Below, one piece after another: positions 1 to 9,498 of a DNA stretch of 64,000 nt. The DNA is taken from the NCBI RefSeq assembly GCF_016858125.1, contig NZ_CP064781.1, positions 3,791,501 to 3,855,500 on the forward strand, read 5' to 3'. How positions within the stretch are numbered: the first letter of the stretch is position 1; each line of letters begins with the position of its first letter. The position numbers were made by a program, and so were the translations under genes. Below the pieces are notes generated by a model. That model did no database searches. It was not told the DNA's origin and was given only the letters and a program-made list of their open reading frames with translations. This DNA comes from Azospira restricta (GTDB lineage Bacteria; Pseudomonadota; Gammaproteobacteria; Burkholderiales; Rhodocyclaceae).

Positions 1-1375
1 CGAGTTGCCAAAGGCCGTCAGTAATATCGTCCGTGTTTCCATTCCACAACCGCCTGAGGATCAGCGCTCGTGCCATTTCCGGTGTGGCATAGCGATTCGT
101 GCAGAGCACCAACAAGGTCTTCTCCAGTTGCGGCTCGAATGCTGTTGAATGCGCAACACTTCGTATCGCTTGTTCACCTAGAACGCAAGAAAACCAATCA
201 AGTTCATACCCCGGTTCAATCGCGATATTGTCAAACCTCGGCAAGGGCGGGACGAACAGACCGGCAACCGCCTCGGACCGGATTCGCTCATTGACATACC
301 TGTTGGCTGCCAGCGTCTCCATTACGTCACCGAGTTCCCAGGCCAGGCGAGAATGGGTGAGCCATTGGTTGAGCGAAGGATGAGCCGAGATTAGCGATCG
401 GGATGTTGACCACGCGTAGAGCAGGGCCCCATACCGGACCCTTGCCGGCGCCTTGCGATTTATCGAAACAAGAAAATTGAGTAACACCCGGTCCTGCAAA
501 CAACCCGAGAAGTCTTCCCGCGACATTTCGAGACTCGTCGCAAAGGGCGAAGCGATCCACGAATCAAGATCGAGGAAATCGGTCATATCGGCCGCATCGA
601 TCTCCGTTTCCGAATCGACAAGCAAGCCCTTGGCTTCCAGTTCACGAATCCTGTCACCCTTAACGGCAAACAGATTCAAATCGTGGACCGGCAGTTCTTT
701 ACATTCCGGCGCAGGAACCAAATACTCCCCGTTCCCCAGAATGCGATAAATGCGATAGCCGAGTGCCTCAAGTTCTCGTCGAGCACGAGAGTCTGTACCC
801 GCATCAGAGCGGAACTCGAACATGATCAGCGGCGAATTTCTCCGAAGAAATTCCCAGCCGCCGGTGACGACCTTATGCTCGCCCCCCTCGACGTCGATCT
901 TCAGGAATTCAACGCCATCCCATCCCATTCTGTCGGCCAGGGTATCCAGTCTCGCCACGGCGACTGTTTCGACCTCCACGCCCTCATCGACATGCTCGGC
1001 CAAGGACGCCAGCTCGCTGTCGTCCCCCTTGAGATACCCATGGCCATCAAAATCCGAGATTGCCTGCGGGATGATGGATACATTGCCCAGACCTGAGGTT
1101 TCACAGCTCGCCTCCAGATACTTCCGCGGATGCGCACCCGGCTCTATGGAATACACATGTCCGCCAGCACCGACCGCACGCGCTGCTGCCAGTGTATAGA
1201 CACCGAGATTGGCGCCGACATCGATCACACGCATTCCAGGCCGAAGCCATCGAACCAGAAACGGCAGTTCCCGCTCGAACCACTCCTCCTTTTCCAGAAG
1301 GACATAGGTCGATGAGTTATCGACATATTCGGGAACGAATATCGTGTATCCCTGTTTGGTCTTTATGTTCAGCAT
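1..1375 (-). CDS. FkbM-family methyltransferase, 3' end beyond the left edge
   Basis: An open frame runs from an ATG at 1375 to the left edge without a stop (458 codons). The N-terminal half reads as a class I SAM methyltransferase: RVIDVGANLGVYTLAAARAV is the SAM-binding loop (about residues 44-63), followed by IEPG. The segment EFLKIDVEGGEHKVV (about 152-166) is the FkbM signature. The remaining 250 or so residues have no domain I recognise; they mention neither membrane segments nor repeats. It is the last gene seen of the minus-strand glycan block, 38 bp after the large membrane protein. FkbM enzymes O-methylate sugars or glycolipids, so methylation of a glycan made by the neighbours is a reasonable inference. 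An in-frame alternative ATG at 1386 meets a stop after five codons, so 1375 is preferred. Confidence 0.8.
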   Translation of the reverse strand, partial: MLNIKTKQGYTIFVPEYVDNSSTYVLLEKEEWFERELPFLVRWLRPGMRVIDVGANLGVYTLAAARAVGAGGHVYSIEPGAHPRKYLEASCETSGLGNVSIIPQAISDFDGHGYLKGDDSELASLAEHVDEGVEVETVAVARLDTLADRMGWDGVEFLKIDVEGGEHKVVTGGWEFLRRNSPLIMFEFRSDAGTDSRARRELEALGYRIYRILGNGEYLVPAPECKELPVHDLNLFAVKGDRIRELEAKGLLVDSETEIDAADMTDFLDLDSWIASPFATSLEMSREDFSGCLQDRVLLNFLVSINRKAPARVRYGALLYAWSTSRSLISAHPSLNQWLTHSRLAWELGDVMETLAANRYVNERIRSEAVAGLFVPPLPRFDNIAIEPGYELDWFSCVLGEQAIRSVAHSTAFEPQLEKTLLVLCTNRYATPEMARALILRRLWNGNTDDITDGLWQL

Positions 1376-1413
1376 ATGGATGACATTCAGTGACGCCAGA
1401 CGGAATTTCTGGC

Positions 1414-3390
1414 TTAGAGGCTACTCTCTGCGTAACGACTGCGGAAGTCTGTGCATGAGTAAGCATAGAGATTGCTGCCGCCGCTCACCCGCTTGTCCAC
1501 CGGTAGGCCTGACTGACCGGAAACCTCCGGCCAGTGGGCAAGGACCCAGTCGAGCGCCGGATCCGCGCACAAATAGACCACCCCGGCGGGCGTCAGCGCT
1601 TTGGTCACGTAGTCGCCGGGATGATCCCGGCCGTAGTGCCTCTCCGGGTGCCGCCTTCGGAATTCGGCCAGAACCCGCACCTCCTCCGCCATCGACAATG
1701 GTGCAGCTTCGGTCACGGAGGCCACCGCGGCCCGTTTCCAACGCTGGCCGACAAGCAAGACCCGCTGCTCGGAAAACACGAGCCCCGACAAGTGATACTC
1801 ACCGACATAGGCCGCCGTGCCGACCCCGAACCACACGTCCTGGGCACGCCCCGGCCAGTAGACGGTCTGCCCTCGATGAAACCCGGAAAATGCCGCCAGC
1901 CTTCCGGCTTGAAACGCCCCTTCCCAACGGCTGGCCGCGAGGTCGCGAGTGTCCCAGTGACCGGCGACCCAAGCCAGGGAGGCCAACAACATCGGAAATG
2001 CCAGCAACGGCCGCGACAGGAGTGCCAGCAATAGGCAGGACAGGAGTACGGGCCCCACCCCGAAGCCACCGCCACCGACAATGCCCCGCAACGTGTGTTC
2101 GACCGTCCACCCAAGGTGCGTGAGCGCCTCCCCTTCGAGGCGGACGTCGGCAATGAACCCGGGCAGCGCAAACAGCGTCGCAATGATCGCCAATACACGA
2201 AGCAGCCCGGCGGACGACGACAGGCGATTGATCAACCGTGGTGCGGCACTGAAAGCCACCCAGGCGGCCATCAACAGGACCCCGGCAAATGGCCGACACA
2301 GGATCAGTATTGCAGCGATCAACGCGACTCGATACCAGCCCTCCGCATCGGCACGCCCGGTGCGCCACGCCACATCGATAAGCGCAAACACCGAAAAATA
2401 GGCCGCCAGCCAAACCGCCCGCCAGGGTTGCGCCTGCACCAGAATCGTCATCGGCAGGTAGTTCGATACCAGCGCCGACAGCAAGTATCCAGCGCCTGCC
2501 AGCAGCGCCAACACCCGATAGGTGCGACGAAAGCCCTCCGCCCCCCAGCCCCCGCCGATCAGCAACGCGGCCAGCCAGAACAAAAGGGAATTCAGTTGCC
2601 GCCAGTCGTTCCCCAGCACCAGAAGGTCCCGCGTGGTCTCCTGGAGAAACGTCAGGCGCTCCGGCGAAAGCGCCTGCAGGGCGGAAGCCGCCGGATGCAA
2701 CAATGTCAGCAACGGCAGCAGCAGGCCCGCGATTACCGCAGCGGCCAACCATCGTTCGGAAAGCCGAGTGGCAACGAGGCAGAACACGGCCCAAATCCCG
2801 AACAGCGGATGCAGGACGACCGAACACGCAGCCAGCAGCCAGGGGACGAACGGGCGCTGGCGGACATCAAACACGAGCGCGGCAATCGCGAGCGGAATCG
2901 CCAAAACCCGCGCGGTGGCAAAACTTTCGTTAAGAACGAACGTACTGCCGGCCGGCGATATGTTGAGAGAAAAGACCGCACAGCAAAGAAAGGCAACCGA
3001 TCGTGGCAGAGGCTCGGAAAACAGCCGCTTCGCCGCGAACCACGAAGCGGCGAGCCAGAGGAAGCCCCCCATCGCGACGAGGACACGCGCACCGTCCGCG
3101 ATACCGGCCAGATCGATGAGCCCCCCATAGAGAGGGGAAAACAGCGTATAGGAATCCTGCGAGCCGAACAGAAACCACGGGTCTCTGGCATACGCTTCCG
3201 GCGCCAGCCAATTCAGCGCCATCAGCAGATACAGATTCGCGTCCTGATAAATACCGGCGTAAGGGTGCGCCGCCATCCACAACGTGGCGCCGGCGACGAT
3301 CAGCGCCGCATCGAATCGCCGGGGCGCGCTCAACACTCCGAAAGGCCGCTGACTAGGGGTCTGCGAACGCCTTCCGTATAGTCCTGCCAC
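1414..3390 (-). CDS. Polytopic membrane protein of the glycosylation cluster
   Basis: About 658 residues with a dozen or so hydrophobic segments across the first 470 residues and a soluble C-terminal tail of about 150 residues ending in CTDFRSRYAESSL. The early loop DANLYLLMALNWL and the long run of helices recall GT-C-type membrane glycosyltransferases or oligosaccharide transfer proteins, but I see no decisive motif and do not assign a reaction. The first start is GTG at 3390, which overlaps the preceding gene by 61 bp. A GTG at 3336 or TTG at 3333, right at the preceding stop (TGTTGA), would give a coupled start and may be the true one. It lies between a TPR glycosyltransferase and the FkbM methyltransferase, so a role in building or transferring a glycan is inferred from context only. 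Confidence 0.75.
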   Translation of the reverse strand: MAGLYGRRSQTPSQRPFGVLSAPRRFDAALIVAGATLWMAAHPYAGIYQDANLYLLMALNWLAPEAYARDPWFLFGSQDSYTLFSPLYGGLIDLAGIADGARVLVAMGGFLWLAASWFAAKRLFSEPLPRSVAFLCCAVFSLNISPAGSTFVLNESFATARVLAIPLAIAALVFDVRQRPFVPWLLAACSVVLHPLFGIWAVFCLVATRLSERWLAAAVIAGLLLPLLTLLHPAASALQALSPERLTFLQETTRDLLVLGNDWRQLNSLLFWLAALLIGGGWGAEGFRRTYRVLALLAGAGYLLSALVSNYLPMTILVQAQPWRAVWLAAYFSVFALIDVAWRTGRADAEGWYRVALIAAILILCRPFAGVLLMAAWVAFSAAPRLINRLSSSAGLLRVLAIIATLFALPGFIADVRLEGEALTHLGWTVEHTLRGIVGGGGFGVGPVLLSCLLLALLSRPLLAFPMLLASLAWVAGHWDTRDLAASRWEGAFQAGRLAAFSGFHRGQTVYWPGRAQDVWFGVGTAAYVGEYHLSGLVFSEQRVLLVGQRWKRAAVASVTEAAPLSMAEEVRVLAEFRRRHPERHYGRDHPGDYVTKALTPAGVVYLCADPALDWVLAHWPEVSGQSGLPVDKRVSGGSNLYAYSCTDFRSRYAESSL

Positions 3391-5285
3391 ATACGGAAGT
3401 AGAGATCCTCCAGTGCGCCGGCCATCGCCGCCATGTCGAACACCGGCAGGGCCGGCCTGTCGGCCAGATGTGCGCGGTACCTGCCAAGCTGCTCGCGGTC
3501 CCGGTAAAGAGCGATCGCTATCCCGGCGTATTCATCGGGCGTATGCGCGATAAGCGACTCGAGCCTCGCGGCACGCAGGAGGCTTGCACCCACGCGCCCG
3601 GCAAACGTTTCGCCGAGGAGTGCAACCATCGGCACGCCCGCCAACAAGGCGTCCCCCCCGGTCGAGTGCGAATTGTAGGGAAACGGGTCGAGCGCCACAT
3701 CGGCCAGCTGCATACGGGCGAGATGGTCCACTTTGTCTGCGACACGAGGCGCGAAGATCAGCCGTTCGGCGGCCACGCCACGCGCGACCATCTCTTGCGT
3801 CAGCCGTGGCTTCGCGTCGCCGCCGACTGCGCCGAGCCACAAGCAACTGTCCGGCGTCTCGCGCAGAATCCGGCTCCAGAGGTCGAACACGTCGGGGTTG
3901 TACTTGTAGCTGTTGTTGAACGAACAATAGACAAAGGCCGATTCAGGCAAGCCGGCCTGCACTCTGGTCGACATCGGCCCCGGCAGCGTCCTGGTGTCGA
4001 CCGGCATGTAGGACCACGGCAGATGCGCGAGTGTCTCCGAATAGAATTGGGCCGATTCGACTGGTGTCACAACAGGATCGCCGATCAGGTAGTCGGCCAG
4101 CTTTTCATGGCCGATCGTTCCCGCAAAGCCGAGCCAGTTCGCCTGGATCGGCGCACAGCGCAGGGCAAGTGCTTCCGGCCTTCCCTCTGCGGTCCAGCCA
4201 TGAAGGTCGATCAGGATGTGTATGTCGTCCTGACGGATCCGCTTCGCGGTTTCCACGACACCGACGCCAGAGAGATCGACGAAACGGTCGAACGCCACCT
4301 GCAGTCTTCGCCGCACCTCGCTGCCATCGTCGCCCCCCAGGGAGTAGCCGATCACCTCGACACGCTGTCGGTCATGGCGCTCGATCAATTCCGATATCAC
4401 CTGTCCGACCGGGTGGTTGCGGAGATCCGCCGAAAAATAGCCGATCCTCAGGCGTTTCGGCTGCTCGACGCGCAGGCGACCATAATCGTTGTCATCGGCC
4501 TCCAGATAGGGGGGTCTGATCTGCGAGCGCAAGTAGTGGTGCGCAATCGATTTCAGTTCGGCACTGGAGAGACCCGGCCAGGCCAGCGGCACGAAAGGAT
4601 TGCCGGACGGCACCGAAAATCCGGCCGACTTCTCCCGCATGGCCGATAGGTGCTCGCGAAATTCCGACCACTCGCAGCGCTTCAGATTGACGGCGAGCAA
4701 CTGCGACAACACGCCGAGATCGTCCGGATTCCCCTGGTGAAGTTCGTTGAAACAGGTCCATGCCTCCTCGACCCGGTTGGCGCTGAACAGGGCATCTGCC
4801 AGCATCGAGATCGCTTCGACGAAATCGCCGTCGTAGCATTCGATCGCGCGCAGCAACGGCGGCACGGCGTCGTTCCAGCGGTGCATCCGGAGATAGGCCA
4901 CCCCCAGATTCTTCAGCGTCTCGGGATCATCGGGCTGAAGCGCCAGCGAGCGCTGGAAGGAGGCGGTCGACTCGTCCCAGCGCATCTGCATCGACAGCAC
5001 GATGCCGCGGTTGTTGTGCAGCTCCGGATCGTTCGGGGAACGGGCGATGGCCGCCTCGATGACCGGGAGCGCCTCTTCGTACCGGTCGGTGCCGATCAGC
5101 GCGAACCCCAGCGCCTTCATCGCCAACGAATGCCCCGGCCGCTTGGCCAGCATGCGCCGCGCCGCCGTTTCGACCTCGTCGTACTTCTCGGCGTCGACCA
5201 GACGCAGCAGCGCCATCGACTCCGGATCGAGCACCGAATGCTTCGGTGCTGCACCTCGGTTCCTTCTCTTCTTGTCTTTTCCCAC
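3330..5285 (-). CDS. TPR-containing O-GlcNAc transferase-like (SPINDLY-type) glycosyltransferase
   Basis: 651 residues. A basic N-terminus (MGKDKKRRNRG) leads into TPR repeats at about 25-190 (for example YEEALPVIEAAIARSPNDPE and WDESTASFQRSLALQPDDPE). The C-terminal half carries the GT41 catalytic signatures: RLRIGYFSADLRNHPVGQ, LIDLHGWTAEGRPEAL, APIQANWLGFAGTIG, YCSFNNSYKYNPDVFDLW and DPFPYNSHSTGGDALLAGVP. Family knowledge: GT41 enzymes add GlcNAc or other sugars to Ser/Thr of proteins, and bacterial members modify flagellins, adhesins or other surface proteins. It follows the second GT41 gene by 4 bp, in the same direction. The nearby pilin with a Ser/Thr-bearing tail is a possible acceptor, which is inference. 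It is cytoplasmic, with no signal peptide. Confidence 0.92.
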   Translation of the reverse strand: MGKDKKRRNRGAAPKHSVLDPESMALLRLVDAEKYDEVETAARRMLAKRPGHSLAMKALGFALIGTDRYEEALPVIEAAIARSPNDPELHNNRGIVLSMQMRWDESTASFQRSLALQPDDPETLKNLGVAYLRMHRWNDAVPPLLRAIECYDGDFVEAISMLADALFSANRVEEAWTCFNELHQGNPDDLGVLSQLLAVNLKRCEWSEFREHLSAMREKSAGFSVPSGNPFVPLAWPGLSSAELKSIAHHYLRSQIRPPYLEADDNDYGRLRVEQPKRLRIGYFSADLRNHPVGQVISELIERHDRQRVEVIGYSLGGDDGSEVRRRLQVAFDRFVDLSGVGVVETAKRIRQDDIHILIDLHGWTAEGRPEALALRCAPIQANWLGFAGTIGHEKLADYLIGDPVVTPVESAQFYSETLAHLPWSYMPVDTRTLPGPMSTRVQAGLPESAFVYCSFNNSYKYNPDVFDLWSRILRETPDSCLWLGAVGGDAKPRLTQEMVARGVAAERLIFAPRVADKVDHLARMQLADVALDPFPYNSHSTGGDALLAGVPMVALLGETFAGRVGASLLRAARLESLIAHTPDEYAGIAIALYRDREQLGRYRAHLADRPALPVFDMAAMAGALEDLYFRMWQDYTEGVRRPLVSGLSEC

Positions 5286-5289
5286 GGTG

Positions 5290-7734
5290 CTACTTCACGG
5301 CAATCAGGTTAAGGGAAATCGGGATGGAATCGACCCTTGCCTCGCTCGCATCAGCGAAGAGGCCGAACGATGCGACCCGCTCGACGCTGTCAAAGCCCGC
5401 TTCCTGCAGGTAGTCGCGCAGAAAATCGAGATTCAGGCCGACATGATTGAAATCGGCCATGTTCATCTGGCCGCCGAACAATGCGCGCATCATGCCGAAT
5501 CTGGTCGCCTGATCATACACAGGACTTGCCAGCATCCACGCAAGCGCATCCAGATCCGGCACCGAGAGATAGAGTCGGCCGCCGAGAACCAGCATCCGGC
5601 ACAGGTCCTTCAGATAATCTGCGACGTCGGCCAGTCCCAGCCGCTGCACGACATGCGCGCAATAGATCTCGGAAAACCCCTCATCCCCGAAGCGGTGCAG
5701 ATACAGCAGATCGCCGTCGTAATCTACGCCGTCTCCGGGCTCCGCCGCAAACACCTTCCAGCCATCCGCTGCACCGGTGCCGCCGATGAGCAGGCGTGGC
5801 GCCGGTGCCACATCGGCCGCTGGCACCTCCACGCCAGCGGCTGGCCCGCACGCTGCTACCGCAACAGGATGTTCGTCGCAGTATCGGTGCCACATCGACC
5901 GCATGGCGTCGGCAAAATCACGCGCCATCGCTGCCTCGTCGAGCAGCCGACTGTTTTTCAGGACAGCACGCAACGCCCCGCGTATCAGCCCGAGATTCTG
6001 GAAATCGGACGCCAGTTGTGCAGCTATTTCGACATACTCTTCCTCGCCGTCGGCGACCAGATCCTCGAGCCCGGCATTGCTGAGCAAGCTCACGCCGACG
6101 CGGGACACGTGCCTGTCCCCTGCCAGCGAAACGACAGGAACCCCCATCCAGAGCGCTTCGCAGGTCGTCGTCGTGCCATGGTAAGGCGTGGTGTCGAGGA
6201 CGATGTCGATCTCCTCGTAGGCGGCAAGGTGATCCTTGAGCAAGTGTTTCGGTGCCAAAACCTCGATCCGGTCAGCGGCGATGCCATGGTCAGCGAATTG
6301 TGCCCGCAGGAATGCTCTGGCGCCGTCGTCCTGGAAACCGATCGCCGACTTGAGCAGCAGTCGCGATTCCGGCACTGCATGCAGAACCCGCGCCCACAGT
6401 GCGATGCACTCCGCTCCGATCTTCATGCGGGTACTGAACGAACCAAAGGTGATGAATCCGCGCTTGAGACAAGGCGCCGCCGACACCTCGGGCGCGTGTT
6501 CCGGCGGGGTATAGCAAAGGAAGCTGCGCGGCAGGCGCCACAGGCGCTCGACGTGGTACTGATCGGCCACGCCTGCCGGGTCGGCGTAAGCATCGGTCAA
6601 GCGGTAGTCGATCTGCGCCAGCCCGGTCGTATCCGGGTAGCCGATCCAGCTCACCTGCACGGGTGCCGGCTTTCGCGCCAGAGCAGTCAGGCGATTGTGA
6701 CCGGTATGCCCGGAAAGATCGACGAGAATGTCGACCCTGTCATCCCGGACCTGCGTACAGAACTCGCTGTCGGACAGCCCAAAGACCGGTCGCCAACGGG
6801 TAAACAGCCGTCGAAAGCTTTCCGTCCGATAGTCCGCCGTCGGATAAGTATAGTAGGCCCACAGCTCGAATGATCGCCGGTCGAGCTTCGACAGAATAGA
6901 GAGGATAAAGTAGCCGACCGAGTGTTGCCGGAAATCACCGCTGACGAACCCGATACGAAGCCGGCGAGTTCGGTCAGGCACATTCGTGTGCGCCACCGGT
7001 TCCTGCGGGAAAAGCGCGCCATAGTCGCAGTGCATGCGGAACAGCTCGTTTCGGTCATGCATCCGATAGTGCGACATCAGCAGCAGGCCATCCCAGGCAT
7101 TTGCGTATTTTTTCTCCAGCGCGATGGCCTTCCTGTAGGCGTCGGCCGCCTCCTGCAGACGCCCGCGCTGCAAGTTGCAGATCGCCAGGTTGCACCACGC
7201 CTGGGCGAAGCGATCGTCGACCGCAATGGCCCGGCGCAGAAAGTCCTCCGCTTCGTCGTATTTTTCCATGCAACGCAGAACGAAGCCCAGGCCGTTCAGC
7301 GCGGCCGCAGATTCCGGTCGGATCGCCACGGCGCGCCGCATGAAATAGCACGCCTCCGTGTTGCGATCCAGCCTCGCCAGAAGATCTCCGAGGGCCACGT
7401 GCAGATCGGGATGGTCCGGATTCCCGGCAAGCGCCTTGCGATAGCTCGCCTCAGCCTCCCCCCATTCCCGACGTTGGACCAGCATCCCTCCCAGACCGCA
7501 GGCCGCTTCTGGATACGCAGGCGACAACGCCAGGGCCCGCCGGTAACTTTCCTCGGCGGCATCCTTCCGACCCAGAGCCAGCTGCATCTCGGCACAGCGG
7601 CAATGCGCCTCGGGCTCGTCCGGAAAGCGCTCGCGGACCAGCTCGTAGCTCGCCAGCGCGGCGGCAAAGTCGCCCGATTTCTTCAGTAGATTGCCTGGCT
7701 GCAATAGATCGGCAAGCGCCTCGCGGTTTTCCAT
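5290..7734 (-). CDS. TPR-GT41 glycosyltransferase with C-terminal methyltransferase-like domain
   Basis: About 814 residues. TPR repeats occupy roughly 10-230 (YRRALALSPAYPEAACGLGG, YRKALAGNPDHPDLHVALGD). The GT41 core spans roughly 245-620 (RLRIGFVSGDFRQHSVGYF, ILVDLSGHTGHNRLTALARK, APVQVSWIGYPDTTGL, GSFSTRMKIGAECIALWARV, DTTPYHGTTTTCEALWMGVP). The last 160 residues form a separate domain resembling short SAM-dependent methyltransferases (GDLLYLHRFGDEGFSEIYCA, LVLGGRLYLSVPDLDAL, FNHVGLNLDFLRDYLQEAGF). The fusion suggests glycosylation coupled to modification of the glycan or acceptor. ATG 7734 has AAGGA ten bases upstream; GTG 7770 and ATG 7764 are possible longer starts that would begin just after the ABC ATPase stop. 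Its homology to the next gene implies an old duplication. Confidence 0.9.
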   Translation of the reverse strand: MENREALADLLQPGNLLKKSGDFAAALASYELVRERFPDEPEAHCRCAEMQLALGRKDAAEESYRRALALSPAYPEAACGLGGMLVQRREWGEAEASYRKALAGNPDHPDLHVALGDLLARLDRNTEACYFMRRAVAIRPESAAALNGLGFVLRCMEKYDEAEDFLRRAIAVDDRFAQAWCNLAICNLQRGRLQEAADAYRKAIALEKKYANAWDGLLLMSHYRMHDRNELFRMHCDYGALFPQEPVAHTNVPDRTRRLRIGFVSGDFRQHSVGYFILSILSKLDRRSFELWAYYTYPTADYRTESFRRLFTRWRPVFGLSDSEFCTQVRDDRVDILVDLSGHTGHNRLTALARKPAPVQVSWIGYPDTTGLAQIDYRLTDAYADPAGVADQYHVERLWRLPRSFLCYTPPEHAPEVSAAPCLKRGFITFGSFSTRMKIGAECIALWARVLHAVPESRLLLKSAIGFQDDGARAFLRAQFADHGIAADRIEVLAPKHLLKDHLAAYEEIDIVLDTTPYHGTTTTCEALWMGVPVVSLAGDRHVSRVGVSLLSNAGLEDLVADGEEEYVEIAAQLASDFQNLGLIRGALRAVLKNSRLLDEAAMARDFADAMRSMWHRYCDEHPVAVAACGPAAGVEVPAADVAPAPRLLIGGTGAADGWKVFAAEPGDGVDYDGDLLYLHRFGDEGFSEIYCAHVVQRLGLADVADYLKDLCRMLVLGGRLYLSVPDLDALAWMLASPVYDQATRFGMMRALFGGQMNMADFNHVGLNLDFLRDYLQEAGFDSVERVASFGLFADASEARVDSIPISLNLIAVK

Positions 7735-7773
7735 ATCAGATTGTTCCTTGTGCGGCAAAATCATGGCCACCGA

Positions 7774-8667
7774 TCACTGCCTCTCGACGGCCTTGAGGAA
7801 GGCGGACTCCAGCGACAGCGTCTGGCGCACCTCGATCAACGCATGACCGGATTCGCGAAGGCGGGCGAGATGCTCCCACAGTTCGGCAGAGCACACTTCG
7901 CCGATCCAGCGCCCCGGAAAATCCTCGCGCATGCCTGCCACCGGAATTTCGCCAAAGGTTCTGACCAAGACCAGATCCTCCTCTCCCGTCAGTTCCGCCG
8001 GGGAGCGCACCGCCCGCAGTCGCCCTTCATGGACCAACCCGAAGCGGTCCGCAAGACGCTCGACGTCATGCAGCACATGCGAAGAGAAGAAGAGTGTTCC
8101 ACCACCCCGCTTGTACTCGGCGAGCGTATCGACGACCGCGCGACGGCCGATCGGATCGAGCCCGGACAGGGGCTCGTCGAGGACAAGGAGACGCGGCTTG
8201 ATGCACAGCGCCTGCGCCAGGGCAACCCTCTGCACCATGCCCTTGGAAAACGTGCGCAGCGCCTTTGTGGCTACGTGCCCCAGTGCCATTCGATCGAGCC
8301 ATTCCATGCAATGAGCGCGACGATCGCCGACCTCGACGCGATGCAGTGCCAGCCCCATCTCCAGAATCTCCATCGGCGTCAGGCAGTCCTGCAGGTAGGG
8401 GCTCTCCGGCACATAACCGACGCCCCTGCGCGCACATGGAAGCACTGCCGATTCGCCGAAAATCAGGACATGGCCATCGGTCGGACGCAGCAACCCCATG
8501 ATGATCTTGATCGTCGTGCTCTTTCCTGCACCGTTCGGTCCGACGAAACCGAACGCTTCGCCGGGCTCCACGGTCAGCGAGATACCGCGCAGGGCATGCA
8601 CAGCCTCACGCGACCAGGACTTGCGATAGACCTTGGCCAGGCCGTCAACCACGATCGCTGCGGTCAT
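7774..8667 (-). CDS. ABC transporter ATP-binding protein (ABC-2 exporter type)
   Basis: 297 residues with the full nucleotide-binding set: Walker A GPNGAGKSTT (about 42-51), Q-loop region, signature FSKGMVQRVALAQAL (normally LSGGQ, here the divergent FSKGM seen in ABC-2 exporters), Walker B LLVLDEPLSGLDP, and the switch histidine in FFSSHVLHD. A C-terminal extension of about 80 residues follows the ATPase core, as in CcmA/NodI-like export ATPases. It partners the membrane protein at 9499-10299. It overlaps the preceding gene by 4 bp (ATGA), which indicates translational coupling. Cargo is unknown; export of a surface polysaccharide or of a factor for the pilin system is suggested only by position. 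Confidence 0.9.
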   Translation of the reverse strand: MTAAIVVDGLAKVYRKSWSREAVHALRGISLTVEPGEAFGFVGPNGAGKSTTIKIIMGLLRPTDGHVLIFGESAVLPCARRGVGYVPESPYLQDCLTPMEILEMGLALHRVEVGDRRAHCMEWLDRMALGHVATKALRTFSKGMVQRVALAQALCIKPRLLVLDEPLSGLDPIGRRAVVDTLAEYKRGGGTLFFSSHVLHDVERLADRFGLVHEGRLRAVRSPAELTGEEDLVLVRTFGEIPVAGMREDFPGRWIGEVCSAELWEHLARLRESGHALIEVRQTLSLESAFLKAVERQ

Positions 8668-9497
8668 GGATTTCCCTTCTTCTGCGAAGCGAACACCGGC
8701 ATTCCATCGTCGTCGAGCGCATACCCTTCGCCCAAAGGATCATCGGGGATGGCGCCGATCCATCCATCGCCGACGAGGTCACCAAGCTTCGCCAGTGGCC
8801 GGCCATGGCGCTCGCGATAGGCAGTAGCAAGATCGCGCAAGCGGGCCAAATCCTGCAGCCGGTTTGCCCGCACCTGCAGATAGCGGCGGAAACTGCCTGC
8901 ATTCGCTCCCTTCGCCATCGCGTCGACGATGTTCGCCGCACTCGCCGTGTCGTAGCCCTTCTCGAACCAGCGCGCGGCGACATTCTGCAACGCCCACCGG
9001 TCCGGCTCCTCACGCGCCCGTGGTACCGCCTCGAGCAACAAGCGCCCGCCCGCGACCGGATCCTTCATGAAATGGTAATAATGAAAACCGAGATAAAACA
9101 GGGGCTGCCAGTCCGCCGGGCGCGCATCGGCCGCCTGCCGCAACACGTGCCGCGCCGCATCGGTCTGGCCGTTCCACGGCAGGGTGGCGGCGGCGATGTA
9201 GTAATTGTCCTCATGGGCGGGGTTCAGCCAGGCAAGGTCCTCCTGCAGCCGACCTTGGGTCGCATAGTCTGCGGCCGTCATTTTTTCGGTCGCAGCGACC
9301 AGCACCCGAAACCCGTTGAGGTTTGCTGCCAAGTGCTGGTCTCCGCCGGCCAGCAGCACCTGCGCAAATCGCGGCAGCGCCACCAGCAATTCCGACTTCG
9401 CTTGACCGCGGCTGACCGAATCCAAGGCCTGCAGCGACAGTCCGTAGCCTGCAGCACACACAAGCAATGCGATCCCTGTCAGGGCGAGCCGCAACAC
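8664..9497 (-). CDS. Membrane-anchored protein of the ABC export unit
   Basis: 277 residues. One N-terminal hydrophobic segment (LALTGIALLVCAAGYGLSLQ) is likely an uncleaved anchor, leaving the rest periplasmic. The body is helical with TPR-like pairs (PAHEDNYYIAAATLPWNGQT, ADWQPLFYLGFHYYHFMKDP) and ends in a small degenerate segment around AYRERHGRPLAKLGDLVGDG. I recognise no enzyme family. It lies between the permease and the ATPase with 1-bp and 4-bp junctions, so it is almost certainly a dedicated part of that transporter. The start is GTG at 9497. Confidence 0.75.
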   Translation of the reverse strand: MLRLALTGIALLVCAAGYGLSLQALDSVSRGQAKSELLVALPRFAQVLLAGGDQHLAANLNGFRVLVAATEKMTAADYATQGRLQEDLAWLNPAHEDNYYIAAATLPWNGQTDAARHVLRQAADARPADWQPLFYLGFHYYHFMKDPVAGGRLLLEAVPRAREEPDRWALQNVAARWFEKGYDTASAANIVDAMAKGANAGSFRRYLQVRANRLQDLARLRDLATAYRERHGRPLAKLGDLVGDGWIGAIPDDPLGEGYALDDDGMPVFASQKKGNP

Positions 9498-9498
9498 C

